Source: Streptococcus mitis (GTDB lineage: Bacteria; Bacillota; Bacilli; Lactobacillales; Streptococcaceae). Taken from it: a DNA stretch of 64,000 nucleotides. Where the stretch lies: assembly GCF_002005545.1 (NCBI RefSeq), contig NZ_LBMT01000001.1, forward strand, positions 126,579 to 190,578, given 5' to 3'. Below the pieces are notes generated by a model. The model did not search any database, had not been told where the DNA came from, and saw only the letters and a list, made by a program, of their open reading frames with translations. The first letter of the stretch is position 1; each line of letters begins with the position of its first letter. Below are positions 1 through 8,350 of the stretch, in pieces. The position numbers and the translations under genes are program-made.

Positions 1-852
1 CAAGTACTCCTCCTCAATTTTTAGTATTAATTGGGGTATTTCAGAGTACTCATCAACTAAAACTGTCTCTATACCATAACGTTTCAAGTCATTGATTTTT
101 AAATCTTGTTTGATTAAAGCATAAGTAAACTCATCATTAATAACCTCTTCAGTTTTTCCTGGAGCATTAAAATCAGACTTTAAAACTTTCTTTTGAATAC
201 AAAAATGTTCTCTTGTATTTTCTTTTAGTAAAACATGTAATTTCCCTAAGATAGAATCTAAATTAGGATCTTCAAAACTAAACCCAACAAATAAAAAGGT
301 TTTAGAAACCAAATCACCATGCAAAGCTGTTATAAATAATGAGTGATCATTACTGTATCTTGCATAATCATCCTTTGAAATGACAGCTTCTTCAGGTAAC
401 ATTACATCTCCATGCATTTTATAAACCACCGCATCTCTATTAGGAACACTGTATGCTAAATTGGTCTCCTTCCTCTTTACATCAGCCTTACGATGGTTAT
501 TCTCCAAACCTTTTTCAATTACTGTATCATAATTAGTTGTCCAATAAGTTGAAATAGGAAGACGTGTTAACAGATTCATAACATCTGTTTCTGCCTCTTG
601 GCTTAAAAAATTGTCGATTATTGCCTGATTAATATTCGCTCTGTGTCGTTTAGCATTGATATAATATTGAGTCACACCTATTAAGTCTGTTTCTTTCTCA
701 ATATCCAGCTTAATTTCTTCGGAGAACGGGCGTACTAGTTCTTTCCAATTAACAAAACCAGCGCTCACAGATGTTCCTGCACCTGCGAAAATAGCTGCGT
801 TCCCTTCATGAATAGCTTTTGAAAACTCCTTTATAAATAGTTCCTTGTCCAT
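1..852 (-). CDS. thsA: ThsA-like SIR2 NADase of a Thoeris defence system (partial)
   Basis: Partial gene: the start is at 852 and the 3' end lies beyond the window edge, leaving 284 codons. ThsA is the NAD-cleaving effector of Thoeris anti-phage defence, switched on by a cyclic ADP-ribose signal made by a TIR partner. The visible part is a SIR2 domain: FAGAGTSVSAG (residues 22-32), TYWTTNYD with N107, and YKMHGD with H147. The N107/H147 spacing matches the catalytic N112/H152 of Bacillus cereus ThsA, and long stretches such as DLVSKTFLFVGFSF resemble it from memory. The SLOG signal-binding domain should begin where the window ends, so it is unseen. The start follows the TIR gene by 17 bp, with an AGTAGGA ribosome site. 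A plain SIR2 deacetylase is unlikely. Confidence 0.85.
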   Translation of the reverse strand, partial: MDKELFIKEFSKAIHEGNAAIFAGAGTSVSAGFVNWKELVRPFSEEIKLDIEKETDLIGVTQYYINAKRHRANINQAIIDNFLSQEAETDVMNLLTRLPISTYWTTNYDTVIEKGLENNHRKADVKRKETNLAYSVPNRDAVVYKMHGDVMLPEEAVISKDDYARYSNDHSLFITALHGDLVSKTFLFVGFSFEDPNLDSILGKLHVLLKENTREHFCIQKKVLKSDFNAPGKTEEVINDEFTYALIKQDLKINDLKRYGIETVLVDEYSEIPQLILKIEEEYL

Positions 853-869
853 TATAAATCCTACTCTTT

Positions 870-1859
870 CTAATACAGACTCCCATTTTTAATTCCCACA
901 AGAGGTTGAAAATCTTGAATCAATTGACTTCTACTTTTTGATTGTTTATTCTGTCTAAATCTATCAATATAAAATCGACTTTCATCTAACCCATTTGTCT
1001 TATAGTCAAAAGTGCCAATTTCCCATGCACACCATTCCCGTATTTGCCTTTTACCTCCCTGAAGGGCTAATTCACTATTTAAAGTTCTTAGAAAAAGTAA
1101 TTGATCAGACTTTTTAATTTCTTGAATTAGATTATCTTTAAGTTTTTTAGTTTTTGAATTTTTAGGTTGATGCATCCAATCTACGTATAAGTAAACATTT
1201 TGGTCATAAAAATATAAAAACAGCCCTAAAGTATATAATTTATCTACAAAAGCATGAGAAAGAAAAACTCGATTTTTGTTTTCTAAGTCTTTGTATTTAT
1301 CATTTTCTCTAATAATTTTAACAATAACATCTATACCTATATCTTTAATTTTTTCATTTTGAAGTTCGGTAATAGTATCCAATACTTTCGAAATGATTCT
1401 TCTAATATCTATCTTTATTTTTCTTTTTTTATTTTCAATACTACTCCTTTTTTCAGCATTATTCTTAACTGATAAAGACTGTTCCTCCAATTTTTTTTCA
1501 TTATTACTTAATAATTCAATCTCTGCCAGTAACTTCTCTTTCTTCTTTAACCATAATGAAATTTCATCCAACAACTTCTGAAGATCTTTATTATCAAAAT
1601 TATCGACGAAATCAATAAGTTGAAAATATCGTAATTCATCCTGTAGTTTAAGAACAACCTCTATCAAATCTGTTTCATTTGAATCTAACAAAAATAAAAT
1701 ATTCTCAAGTTCCTTAACCACCTCATTTGAAAACTCAGCTAAGCTAGCGAATCTACCTAAGTCATTTTCTCTAAAAAATTTAATTACATACTCATCTAAT
1801 ATTACTCCCTTAGATAAATTTCTTGCCAACAGACTTTCTTCTGATACATTTCCTTCCAT
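870..1859 (-). CDS. TIR-domain protein with long helical N-terminus, ThsB-like partner
   Basis: 329 residues. The C-terminal third is a TIR-type domain (about 195-300): VFLSHAFVD at 198-206, VYLYVDWMH at 222-230, and REWCAWEIG, where E280 is the likely catalytic glutamate. Residues 40-190 are predicted helical and partly coiled coil, with charged EKK-rich repeats at 100-150. This is unlike the short canonical ThsB. The gene sits directly upstream of the SIR2 gene on the same strand, the usual arrangement for a signal-making TIR and a ThsA effector. It has a strong AAAAAGGAG ribosome site. The TIR assignment is fairly firm; the role as ThsB is inferred from the neighbour. The AT-rich composition suggests horizontal acquisition. 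Confidence 0.75.
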   Translation of the reverse strand: MEGNVSEESLLARNLSKGVILDEYVIKFFRENDLGRFASLAEFSNEVVKELENILFLLDSNETDLIEVVLKLQDELRYFQLIDFVDNFDNKDLQKLLDEISLWLKKKEKLLAEIELLSNNEKKLEEQSLSVKNNAEKRSSIENKKRKIKIDIRRIISKVLDTITELQNEKIKDIGIDVIVKIIRENDKYKDLENKNRVFLSHAFVDKLYTLGLFLYFYDQNVYLYVDWMHQPKNSKTKKLKDNLIQEIKKSDQLLFLRTLNSELALQGGKRQIREWCAWEIGTFDYKTNGLDESRFYIDRFRQNKQSKSRSQLIQDFQPLVGIKNGSLY

Positions 1860-2119
1860 CGTATACTCCTTTTTACATTAGTAATAGAAATCTCTTAATC
1901 ACAAACAGTATTCAGAATCCTTATATTTCATACAATAATTATATCATATAAATAAAATTCGTTATCATTTAACTTTATTTTTAAAGATTTTCCTTTGCAA
2001 ATCTTAAATAACTAATGGATAATAAAAACTTTCCGAAAAATTTATATTTTCCTGAAAGAAGTTGATTGTTCATTATAGTACAAAACGTATTTTAATAAAC
2101 ACTCGTAGTGCGACTTTAT

Positions 2120-2513
2120 TTATCATGAACGATTTTGAATATGGCTTACCTGTGACTTGGCTAGTATAATTTACCGAATCTTTAAATGAATCTTTAGATT
2201 TTAAAAAATTGATGTAACTTCAGATAGTCTAAATTTAATACCAAGTATAAAAAACTATAGACTAGATGATAAGATCAAGGACAATCTACCTAGCTTCCTG
2301 CCTTATGGTCAATTGAAAAGCAATAAAATTCGATTTATTTTAACTTAAACTACCCAGATGATTGTTTGGGCATAGTATCATTTAATAGCAGAAACTACAT
2401 TAATGCAGACTTATTACAGTAATCTCATTAAGAAATGGATTAACGATGCTAAGATTATTGAAATGAAGTTTACCTATTTCTTCGTCAGATAACAAAAAAA
2501 TATTTGAACCAGT
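2120..2513 (+). pseudogene. Degraded coding remnant of unknown family
   Basis: This lies in the 743-bp gap between the TIR gene and the next gene. Short open stretches on the plus strand read like protein but are broken by stops and frameshifts. Examples are a piece with MNDFEYGLPVTWLV, a piece with NLPSFLPYGQLKSNK (ending near 2349), NYPDDCLGIVSFNSRNY (about 2350-2405) and LIKKWINDAKIIEMKF (ending near 2504). They follow one another in the same direction, as expected of one decayed gene. I do not recognise the family. The rest of the gap (1860-2119) is AT-rich with no feature seen. Confidence 0.35.
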
Positions 2514-2602
2514 AAGAATCTAACTTCAATCTTATGCAAAAGAAATCTAGCATACTAACGTTACTCCCAAAAATATGGTTAACTATCTCACTATTTATTG
2601 AC

Positions 2603-3424
2603 CTATTCAGATTGGTCTTGATTTCTGTAATCTTCGTCTAAATTATAAATTTGTTTAGCTTTAAGAAATCTCTTATCATCAATTATTTTATTTCTATTTT
2701 CACACTCCTCTTTAATTAGATCAATTACTATTTTCGATATACTTTCAAAAATTTCTTTTTTAGTTTCATTATTAAATATTCTTGGAGATGTTTTTTTAGC
2801 AACATAATAACGATTACTATTTTTTATTTGTATCAAATCTAGAAGATCCTTAGACCGATCTTTATCAAATATAAACGGAATAAATTTACCTTCATCTTCC
2901 TTTTTACCTTTTACCATTGGTAAAAATGAGCCATCAGCCTTGCCAACACAGGTATATAAATTCACATTATCATGTTCAGAAATTGTCCCGTCACCTGGCA
3001 AGTCAGGAAGATGATATTTTACTACATTTTCGTTAAAAATTTGACTACAAAGATTCTCCTCGAAACGTTTATTTTTTGGGGGCCACTTATAGATTTGTTC
3101 AGCTTTTATGATTGTATCTATTTCAACTATTTCAGGGTTCTCTTTCGTTGGAGCAACAAATACTAAATAAACATCTTCTTTAATTCTTTGACGAATTTCT
3201 GGCGATAAAGCATGATTGGCATGACAAAAAGAATACAAGAAATTTTTATTCCAAATAAAAGGATCTTCATTATTTTTTTCATCTTTAAATCCATCAAAAC
3301 TAATCTTGTATTTTTCTTTATCAATTACTAATTCTTGTTTCTGACGAATTGGGTGTCCAATAAATACAATGTTAAACTCATCATAATTTTTCTTTTTTTC
3401 ATTGCTATTCCTAACAGTAGCCAT
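2603..3424 (-). CDS. Hypothetical protein, 273 aa
   Basis: Not recognised. The protein starts with a charged stretch, then a strand-like FNIVFIGHPIR segment (about 18-28), FCHANHALSPEIRQRI near 67-82, and DVYLVFVAPTKENPEIVEID near 84-103, suggesting an alpha/beta fold. The C-terminal 70 residues are Lys/Glu-rich and helical. No signal peptide or membrane segment is seen. It lies about 740 bp upstream of the Thoeris-like pair on the same strand and separated by decayed DNA, so co-transcription is doubtful. Its AT-rich composition matches that pair. The setting makes a defence or nucleotide-handling role possible, but nothing in the sequence shows it. Confidence 0.6.
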   Translation of the reverse strand: MATVRNSNEKKKNYDEFNIVFIGHPIRQKQELVIDKEKYKISFDGFKDEKNNEDPFIWNKNFLYSFCHANHALSPEIRQRIKEDVYLVFVAPTKENPEIVEIDTIIKAEQIYKWPPKNKRFEENLCSQIFNENVVKYHLPDLPGDGTISEHDNVNLYTCVGKADGSFLPMVKGKKEDEGKFIPFIFDKDRSKDLLDLIQIKNSNRYYVAKKTSPRIFNNETKKEIFESISKIVIDLIKEECENRNKIIDDKRFLKAKQIYNLDEDYRNQDQSE

Positions 3425-3542
3425 ATATCTCCTATCTTGCTAATTACATACTATAATTTTAATCTCCAATAGATATTCTATCACATTCATTAAAAGGATA
3501 CTCGATACTGTCAATGTTTTTCTGGAATATTGAGAAATGCAA

Positions 3543-3573
3543 AAACACCTCGTACAATTCATACGAGATGTTT
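3543..3573 (-). terminator. Intrinsic terminator, minus strand
   Basis: Imperfect inverted repeat (AACACCTCGTA with TACGAGATGTT, loop of about 7) followed on the minus strand by a T run. It sits just after the stop codon of the minus-strand gene fragment at 3592-3765 and appears to be that gene's original terminator. Confidence 0.65.
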
Positions 3574-3591
3574 TCATTCTTCCCCTACTCT

Positions 3592-3765
3592 CTAAATCTC
3601 TTTCAATTTTTCAAGATAGGCGGTTAATTCTGCTTGGGCTTCTGGTGTTGTGCCTACTAGCTGGCTACGCATGTGTGCGAGTCTGGTTTCTACCTCTCCA
3701 ATCTCTTTATCAATCTCTGCGAGCTGGTCGGCGAGGGGAACTACGGGTTCTTCCTCAAAAGTATT
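3592..3765 (-). pseudogene. C-terminal fragment of a lost phage- or element-type gene
   Basis: The minus strand encodes a clean C-terminal tail of about 55 residues, including PLADQLAEIDKEIGEVETR and AQAELTAYLEKLKEI, ending in TAG at 3594-3592. It is followed by its own terminator. The helical, Glu-rich tail resembles small proteins of streptococcal phages, but I cannot name it. Its 5' part is missing: the sequence switches near 3765 into the truncated excisionase on the other strand. It is markedly more GC-rich than its surroundings, so it has a different source. Confidence 0.5.
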
Positions 3766-3956
3766 TCAAAGAAGGTATTGGAGCAGATAGTCCATTCCTT
3801 AATAAAAAGCAAACCTGTAATTATCTAAGTGTGTCCAATAACACTTTAGATATTTGGATTGCAATGGGACTACCATATATTAGAATCGGAAAATCTATTC
3901 GTTTCAGTAAAGAAAGTATCAATCAATGGATGACAAGATTTGAAATTAGTACTTAG
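3766..3956 (+). pseudogene. xis: Truncated excisionase (xis) of the left element
   Basis: The reading frame matches the intact excisionase at 12490-12753 from SPFLNK onward: HTH core YLSVSNNTLDIWIAMGLP, then IRIGKSIRFSKESINQWM. These are helix-turn-helix proteins that bend DNA at attachment sites to direct excision. The first 30 or so residues of the family member are replaced by unrelated sequence that is antisense to the gene fragment to the left. No proper start codon or ribosome site remains. It lies 11 bp before the integrase remnant, as expected of a xis-int pair. Confidence 0.75.
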
Positions 3957-3967
3957 ATAGGAGAATC

Positions 3968-5180
3968 ATGGGAATTTCAAAGACTAAAAACGGTTCGTTT
4001 AGACTAAGAGTTTATATACCTGATGAAGTTCAAGGAAAACTTGGTCTAGGAAAAAGATACGAAAAAGATTTAAAACTCGTAGAGAAGCAAAAGAAGCAGA
4101 AACAAAGTTAACTATTGATATTAAGAATGCTCGATTGGGTAGAGTCCCTGTTAATTCAAAGAATAAAGGTAATATCTTATTCAAAGACTTTTATAAAGAT
4201 ATTTGGCTGGAACCATACAAAGCAGGTCAAACTACCACTACATTAAAACCTCCTACTAAAGCAATCGTATTTCAAACAGAAAATATATTTAGGCTTCATA
4301 TCATTCCAATTTTAGGTAATTACTCAATAGAACATTTGATTAATAATAAACAACTTGTACTATCACTACTTACTCCAAAAGCAAATAGTTATGCTAATTT
4401 CAAGGTAATTAGGAGCTATGTAAATTCTGTTTTCGATTGGGCTGAAGAGCTTGAATATATTCCATCAAATAAACTCCGAAAAACAATTAGTAGAATTAAA
4501 GCAAATAAAAAATTCTCCTTAAAGAGAGTAAACGTAAAGAAGATCTTTCTCTCGATAAAAAGGAGCTAAAATTATGCTTACAAGCTTTTGACACTGATTT
4601 AAAGGAAGGAATCATTGACCTAAAAGACTACACTCTCTTTTATACTACCTTCTTCTTATCTGACCGAAAATCAGAAAGTTATGCTTTGCAATGGAAACAC
4701 ATCAACTTTTCAATCAAAGAAATACTTATAGAACAAGCTTTAGACCGTTTTGGTAATGTAAAATCAACTAAAGGAAACAAAAAAACTCTTTTTAAAGCTC
4801 CAACTGAACTACTAGAAATACTAGAAAAATGGAAAATCAAACAACAAGAAAAACTGAAACTTTTTGGACTGCGACAAACACAGAAACAATTTGTATTCAC
4901 ATATAACGATCGAACCAATAACATCAATATTCCACTCCATACTGACTATCTGAATTATCGAATGAAATCAGTCAGAAAAAGACACCCTGAACTTGCTCCA
5001 GCATTCCCTCATAAATTAAGACATACAGGAGCAACGCTTGCTAAACAAGCAGGAATGAGCTTAGAAGCTATTTCTGAGGCTCTAACACACAGTGACACAG
5101 GAACAACAAAGACTTATATCAACACTTCTAATGTAGTTCCTATGGCAGTTGGTGAATTTGTTTTAAAGTCTCTAAAATAA
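3968..5180 (+). pseudogene. int: Tyrosine recombinase (integrase) of the left element, frameshifted
   Basis: Homologous along its full length to the integrase at 12820-14037 but broken at least twice. A one-base loss in an A run near 4060 shifts the frame after MGISKTKNGSFRLRVYIP. A second shift near 4520 follows SRIKANKKFSLK. The N-terminal arm-binding region, the SAM-like core-binding domain (SYVNSVFDWAEELEY) and the catalytic domain are all recognisable. The end is intact, with HKLRHTG, LTHSDTGTT and the nucleophile Tyr in KTYINTS. The remnant cannot make a full recombinase without frameshifting. It marks the right end of an older rpsI-targeted element. Confidence 0.85.
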
Positions 5181-5192
5181 TGAGGTGAAAAT

Positions 5193-5253
5193 ATGGTAAA
5201 TTTTGAGGTGAACTTTTCAAAAAATATAAAAAAGCACCCATGAGGTAAACTCT
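5193..5253. repeat. Integrase arm-type repeats, right end of left element
   Basis: Three related 12-mers, at 5193-5204 (ATGGTAAATTTT), 5205-5216 (GAGGTGAACTTT) and 5242-5253 (GAGGTAAACTCT). They lie between the integrase remnant and the 85-bp repeat. The same motif flanks the second element, so these are likely integrase arm-binding sites. The stretch 5232-5263 also contains the AAGCAC/GTGCTT hairpin that terminates transcripts in both directions. Confidence 0.5.
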
Positions 5254-5337
5254 TGAGTGCTTTGAAACGTTGATATAATCGTATTGATTAACGTTTTGAG
5301 AATTGTGATGCTTTACGAGCTTTCTTAAGACCTGGTT
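5253..5337. repeat. Attachment site copy (rpsI 3'-end duplicate)
   Basis: 85 bp identical, as far as I can read, to 14109-14193. On the minus strand it contains the last 16 or so codons of rpsI (ending SQFSKR, stop at 5290-5288) plus downstream sequence. It is the junction between the two tandem elements: the right att of the left element and the left att of the right one. Sequence diverges at 5338, where the rest of rpsI is missing. Confidence 0.9.
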
Positions 5338-5543
5338 GGGGCACCACTTATTTCATCTAATTTCAAAGTGCTTTAAAATCAACGTTTTCATAAGTTTTCA
5401 AAAAATAAAATTTCAACTAATTTCAATCAGTTTCATTAAAATAAGGTAAACTTTCATAAAAAATAAGCAAAAATCGAACCAGAATATCAAAAGCTTACCT
5501 TATATAAAATTTTTACATGTATACTAATTTGTTTCCATTAGAA
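5338..5543. promoter_or_regulatory. Left end of the right element with arm-type sites
   Basis: Non-coding. Holds AAGGTAAACTTT at 5443-5454 and an inverted near-copy, AAGCTTACCTTAT, at 5491-5503. It also has repeated CATCTAATTTCAA / CAACTAATTTCAA / CAGTTTCATT words at 5353-5436. Similar 12-mers occur at the other end (14047-14109). This is what one expects of arm-binding and accessory sites for a tyrosine recombinase. Confidence 0.5.
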
Positions 5544-5568
5544 AAGAGAGCCACCGCTCTCTTTCTTT
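5544..5568 (-). terminator. Terminator of the LPXTG surface-protein gene
   Basis: Seven-bp stem AAGAGAG/CTCTCTT with a 6-nt loop, immediately after the stop of the surface-protein gene on the minus strand, with short T-rich flanks. Confidence 0.6.
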
Positions 5569-8196
5569 TTATCTATTATATTTTCGTTTTCCTGCTAAAG
5601 CTAGTAGTCCAACACTTGCTCCAAGCAATGCTAAAAGTCCTGAATCCTTAGTTCCTGTATTTGGAAGTTGTTTCTTCAGTTCTGCTTTTGCATTTGTAGT
5701 TTTTGCAGGAGCTTGATATGTTTTATCGTCTTTAGTTCCCACTGTAGCCACGTTTACAGTCTTGTTTTGAGCCTTCCCATCCACAATATCAACTACTTTA
5801 CTGTCAGCGTCAAGGACAGGTTTAACCTCCCCACCTGCTTTACGGATTGCATCTTCTTTGTCTTTCAAAGCTTGCAAGCGTTGTTGTTTAGCAAGGTATG
5901 CGTCATGGTCGGCTTTGAGTTGCTTGAAGTTCTCATACCCACGAGCCTCAACTTCTGCGATACCCTCGAGACGAGCCAACTCGTCCTTAGCAGTCTCCAA
6001 CTCAGCACGGAGTACACCGAGTTTAGCATTAGTATCAGTAAGCTCTTTGTCCAAAGCCTTAAGGACTTCATCACGGTGTGTAAGAGCAAGTTCAAGTACT
6101 GTATGAGTGTCAGTAGCCTCTTTAGATGCTTCACGTTTACGAGCAAGGTCTTGACCAGCTGACTTACGAGCCAAGACTGCTACATCATGAGCTTTAGTAA
6201 GAACTTCCAATTCACCTTTAGCTGAGGTAAGAGCCTTGTCTGCATCTGATTGTTCAGCCTTAGCAGTCTCAAGAGCTGTTTTAGCTTCAGCAAGCGCCTT
6301 AGCTTTGTCAGTAGCATTTGACTTAGCTAAAGCAAGCGATTCCTTAGCAGTTTGCAAAGCTTTAGTGTCCTGCGCTAGTTTATCTTTAGCGTCAGCAAGA
6401 GCCTTTTCAAGTGCTGGAACATCAATCTTGTTACCTACCAAATCAGAGAGCTGTTTACGAGCATTAGCAAGTGCTGTCTCAGCGTTAGTGTAGGCAGTTT
6501 GGGCTGATTGGACGGCTGTTTTAGCTTCTTGAGAGGCTTTAACTGCATTATCATAAGTTGATTGAGCCAAGTCTAGTTTTTCTTGGAGTTTAGCAACTTT
6601 GTCAGCAGTGCTTGGAGCTGTTACGACTTTGGTTTTGTCGAATTTTGCATTTTCTGATATAACATTATCAGAAATCTTAGAGTACTGAATAACTGAGGTA
6701 AAGGTGTTGTTAGAACGGAAACCTAAACCTGTGTATTGCATATAACCCACATTGTTATTTTTAGGCAGTACCCCACTCAAGCTTGTAGCATGACCCCATT
6801 TAGCGTGAGAGTCGTTGAATAGCATAGACAATGCGTCATCATAAATACGGTTTTTAAGGTCTGCAACAGTATCTGTAGCTTCATCACTAAACCCTGCAAG
6901 CTCACCTAGTAGTACACCATTAGCTTTTCCTACCTCATCCAATGCTTTGAAGTCATGACCGTACTCTTTAGTAGATTTACGAGCAACTTCATCTGCAATA
7001 CGGATTGAGTCTTCTGTTACCTTAACATCACCAGTACCAAACTGTTTACGGATCTGGTTAATAAGGTCTGCTGCAAATAATGATAACTCTTTACGAGTTT
7101 CGTAGTCAAGATTGTTAATATCTACCTTAGTGTTTTGGTCTTTCTTAGACGCTTTAGGGTAAGTTAAATCGTAACGGTAAATGTCTCCGTCCTTAGAATA
7201 AGTAATCTTTCCGAAGTTCTCATACTCTTTATAAGCAATAGCTTTAAGTTTGTCTGAAAGCTCTTGACTTGGGTTAGCAAAGTACTCTTTAAGAAGAGAA
7301 ACATACTCTGAACCTAAGTTAATAGTATAGTTTCCAGCTTTTGAGTCTGCAAGCTCTTCTTTGGCACGGTCTAGGTCAGCCTTAGCTGTAGCAATAGCTT
7401 GGTCTTTGTTAGATTGGTCAGCTTTAGCACTAGCAAGGGCTGTAGTAGCTTGAGTGAGATTAGACTCAGCGCTAGATACCCCAGTTTGAGCGTCTTTGAT
7501 AGCTTGGTCTTTATTAGATTGAGCTTTTTTACCATTATCAAGGTTAGTCTGAGCAGTTTCTACGGCTTGAGTGTCTTCAGCGACCTGAGTAGTAAGCGTA
7601 TCTACCTCTTTTTCAAGTTGGGTGGTGTCAGTAGTAGATGAAAGAGCATCTACTTTTTTCTGAGCGTCAGCAACCTTGTTAGCCGTAGCTGTGGCAGTTT
7701 TCTCAGCATTAGATACTAACTTAGTCTGGTCAGCAACCTTTTCAGCAGTCGCAGAAACAGACTTATCAGCATCAGCTACAGTCTTTTCAGCCGTAGCAAG
7801 CTCGTTAGCCTTCTTGTCAGCTTCAGCCTTAGCCTCAGCTACCTTTTCAGGTGTAACAGACTTAGCCTCTTCTACCTTTTTAGTAGTGTCAGCAATAGTC
7901 TTTTCAGCATTAGCAATGTTTGCTTCAGTAGTTGAAACAATTTCTTTTTGTTTAGCTACGTCCTGACTAGCCTTATCAGATTCAGCCTTAGCCTTATCAA
8001 CATCAGCTTGACTAGGAACTTTAGGGACTACCTCGTCCTGAGCAACTACCCTAGTTGCAGGCTCATTAACGGCTACCTCAGTCTCGTTAGCTGATACCGT
8101 AGTAGATACCCCAAAAGCTGTAAGTGCTAAAGTAGAAACGACTGCGCCAGTACGCAATTTTTTGATAGTGCCGTGACCTTGTGTGTTGAATTCCAT
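5569..8196 (-). CDS. PrgA/Sec10-like LPXTG surface-exclusion protein
   Basis: 875 residues. The signal peptide is residues 1 to about 36 (LRTGAVVSTLALTAFGVS, cleavage near VSA-NE). Long Ala/Lys-rich coiled coil runs from about 55 to 290. A globular domain follows (about 290-530) with YGHDFKALDEVGKANG, NDSHAKWGHATSLSG and GYMQYTGLGFRSN, resembling the CAP-like domain of enterococcal PrgA/Sec10. A second coiled coil runs from about 540 to 800. The C-terminus has LPNTG at 844-848, a hydrophobic segment and KRKYNR for sortase anchoring. PrgA blocks entry of related conjugative elements and promotes aggregation. The gene has an AAAGGAG ribosome site. It is divergent from an XRE regulator across a region with repeated operator-like words. 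Confidence 0.8.
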   Translation of the reverse strand: MEFNTQGHGTIKKLRTGAVVSTLALTAFGVSTTVSANETEVAVNEPATRVVAQDEVVPKVPSQADVDKAKAESDKASQDVAKQKEIVSTTEANIANAEKTIADTTKKVEEAKSVTPEKVAEAKAEADKKANELATAEKTVADADKSVSATAEKVADQTKLVSNAEKTATATANKVADAQKKVDALSSTTDTTQLEKEVDTLTTQVAEDTQAVETAQTNLDNGKKAQSNKDQAIKDAQTGVSSAESNLTQATTALASAKADQSNKDQAIATAKADLDRAKEELADSKAGNYTINLGSEYVSLLKEYFANPSQELSDKLKAIAYKEYENFGKITYSKDGDIYRYDLTYPKASKKDQNTKVDINNLDYETRKELSLFAADLINQIRKQFGTGDVKVTEDSIRIADEVARKSTKEYGHDFKALDEVGKANGVLLGELAGFSDEATDTVADLKNRIYDDALSMLFNDSHAKWGHATSLSGVLPKNNNVGYMQYTGLGFRSNNTFTSVIQYSKISDNVISENAKFDKTKVVTAPSTADKVAKLQEKLDLAQSTYDNAVKASQEAKTAVQSAQTAYTNAETALANARKQLSDLVGNKIDVPALEKALADAKDKLAQDTKALQTAKESLALAKSNATDKAKALAEAKTALETAKAEQSDADKALTSAKGELEVLTKAHDVAVLARKSAGQDLARKREASKEATDTHTVLELALTHRDEVLKALDKELTDTNAKLGVLRAELETAKDELARLEGIAEVEARGYENFKQLKADHDAYLAKQQRLQALKDKEDAIRKAGGEVKPVLDADSKVVDIVDGKAQNKTVNVATVGTKDDKTYQAPAKTTNAKAELKKQLPNTGTKDSGLLALLGASVGLLALAGKRKYNR

Positions 8197-8218
8197 CGTA
8201 TAAACTCCTTTATGTCTT

Positions 8219-8297
8219 AAAAGACTGTTTTATAAATAATATTATACCATACTTTACAGTCTTTTAAATATTATTTTCGAAACTATTTCAGTCTTTT
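8219..8297. promoter_or_regulatory. Divergent promoter region with three operator-like repeats
   Basis: AAAAGACTGT at 8219-8228 and inverted ACAGTCTTTT at 8256-8265 form a spaced palindrome; a third copy, CAGTCTTTT, is at 8289-8297. A TATAAT -10 for the surface-protein gene (minus strand, 8246-8241) lies inside the palindrome. The neighbouring XRE protein is the obvious candidate to bind here, probably repressing the surface protein and itself. Confidence 0.5.
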
Positions 8298-8330
8298 GAT
8301 AATGATTTGTTTAATGAGATAAACTTGTAT

Positions 8331-8350
8331 GATAGTTATGAGGTACTATC
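8331..8350 (+). promoter_or_regulatory. Hairpin over the ribosome site of the XRE gene
   Basis: GATAGT (8331-8336) and ACTATC (8345-8350) pair around an 8-nt loop containing the AGG Shine-Dalgarno, ending directly at the ATG. In RNA this could limit translation of the regulator; in DNA it could be an operator. Confidence 0.35.

Noticed and set aside
1..852. Plain sirtuin deacetylase
   Set aside because: Sequence around FAGAGTSVSAG, TYWTTNYD and DLVSKTFLFVGFSF is ThsA-like and the neighbour is a TIR protein.
3537..3765. N-terminal half of a 139-codon plus-strand frame running into the xis remnant
   Set aside because: It is the antisense of a well-formed minus-strand protein tail with its own stop and terminator; only the part after about 3766 matches an excisionase.
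5668..7966. Several long plus-strand frames opposite the LPXTG gene
   Set aside because: They arise from the Ala/Lys repeat bias of the coiled-coil gene; no ribosome sites or family likeness.
5569..8196. Repeats in the surface-protein gene considered as a CRISPR-like array
   Set aside because: Irregular coiled-coil codon repeats without constant repeat and spacer lengths.
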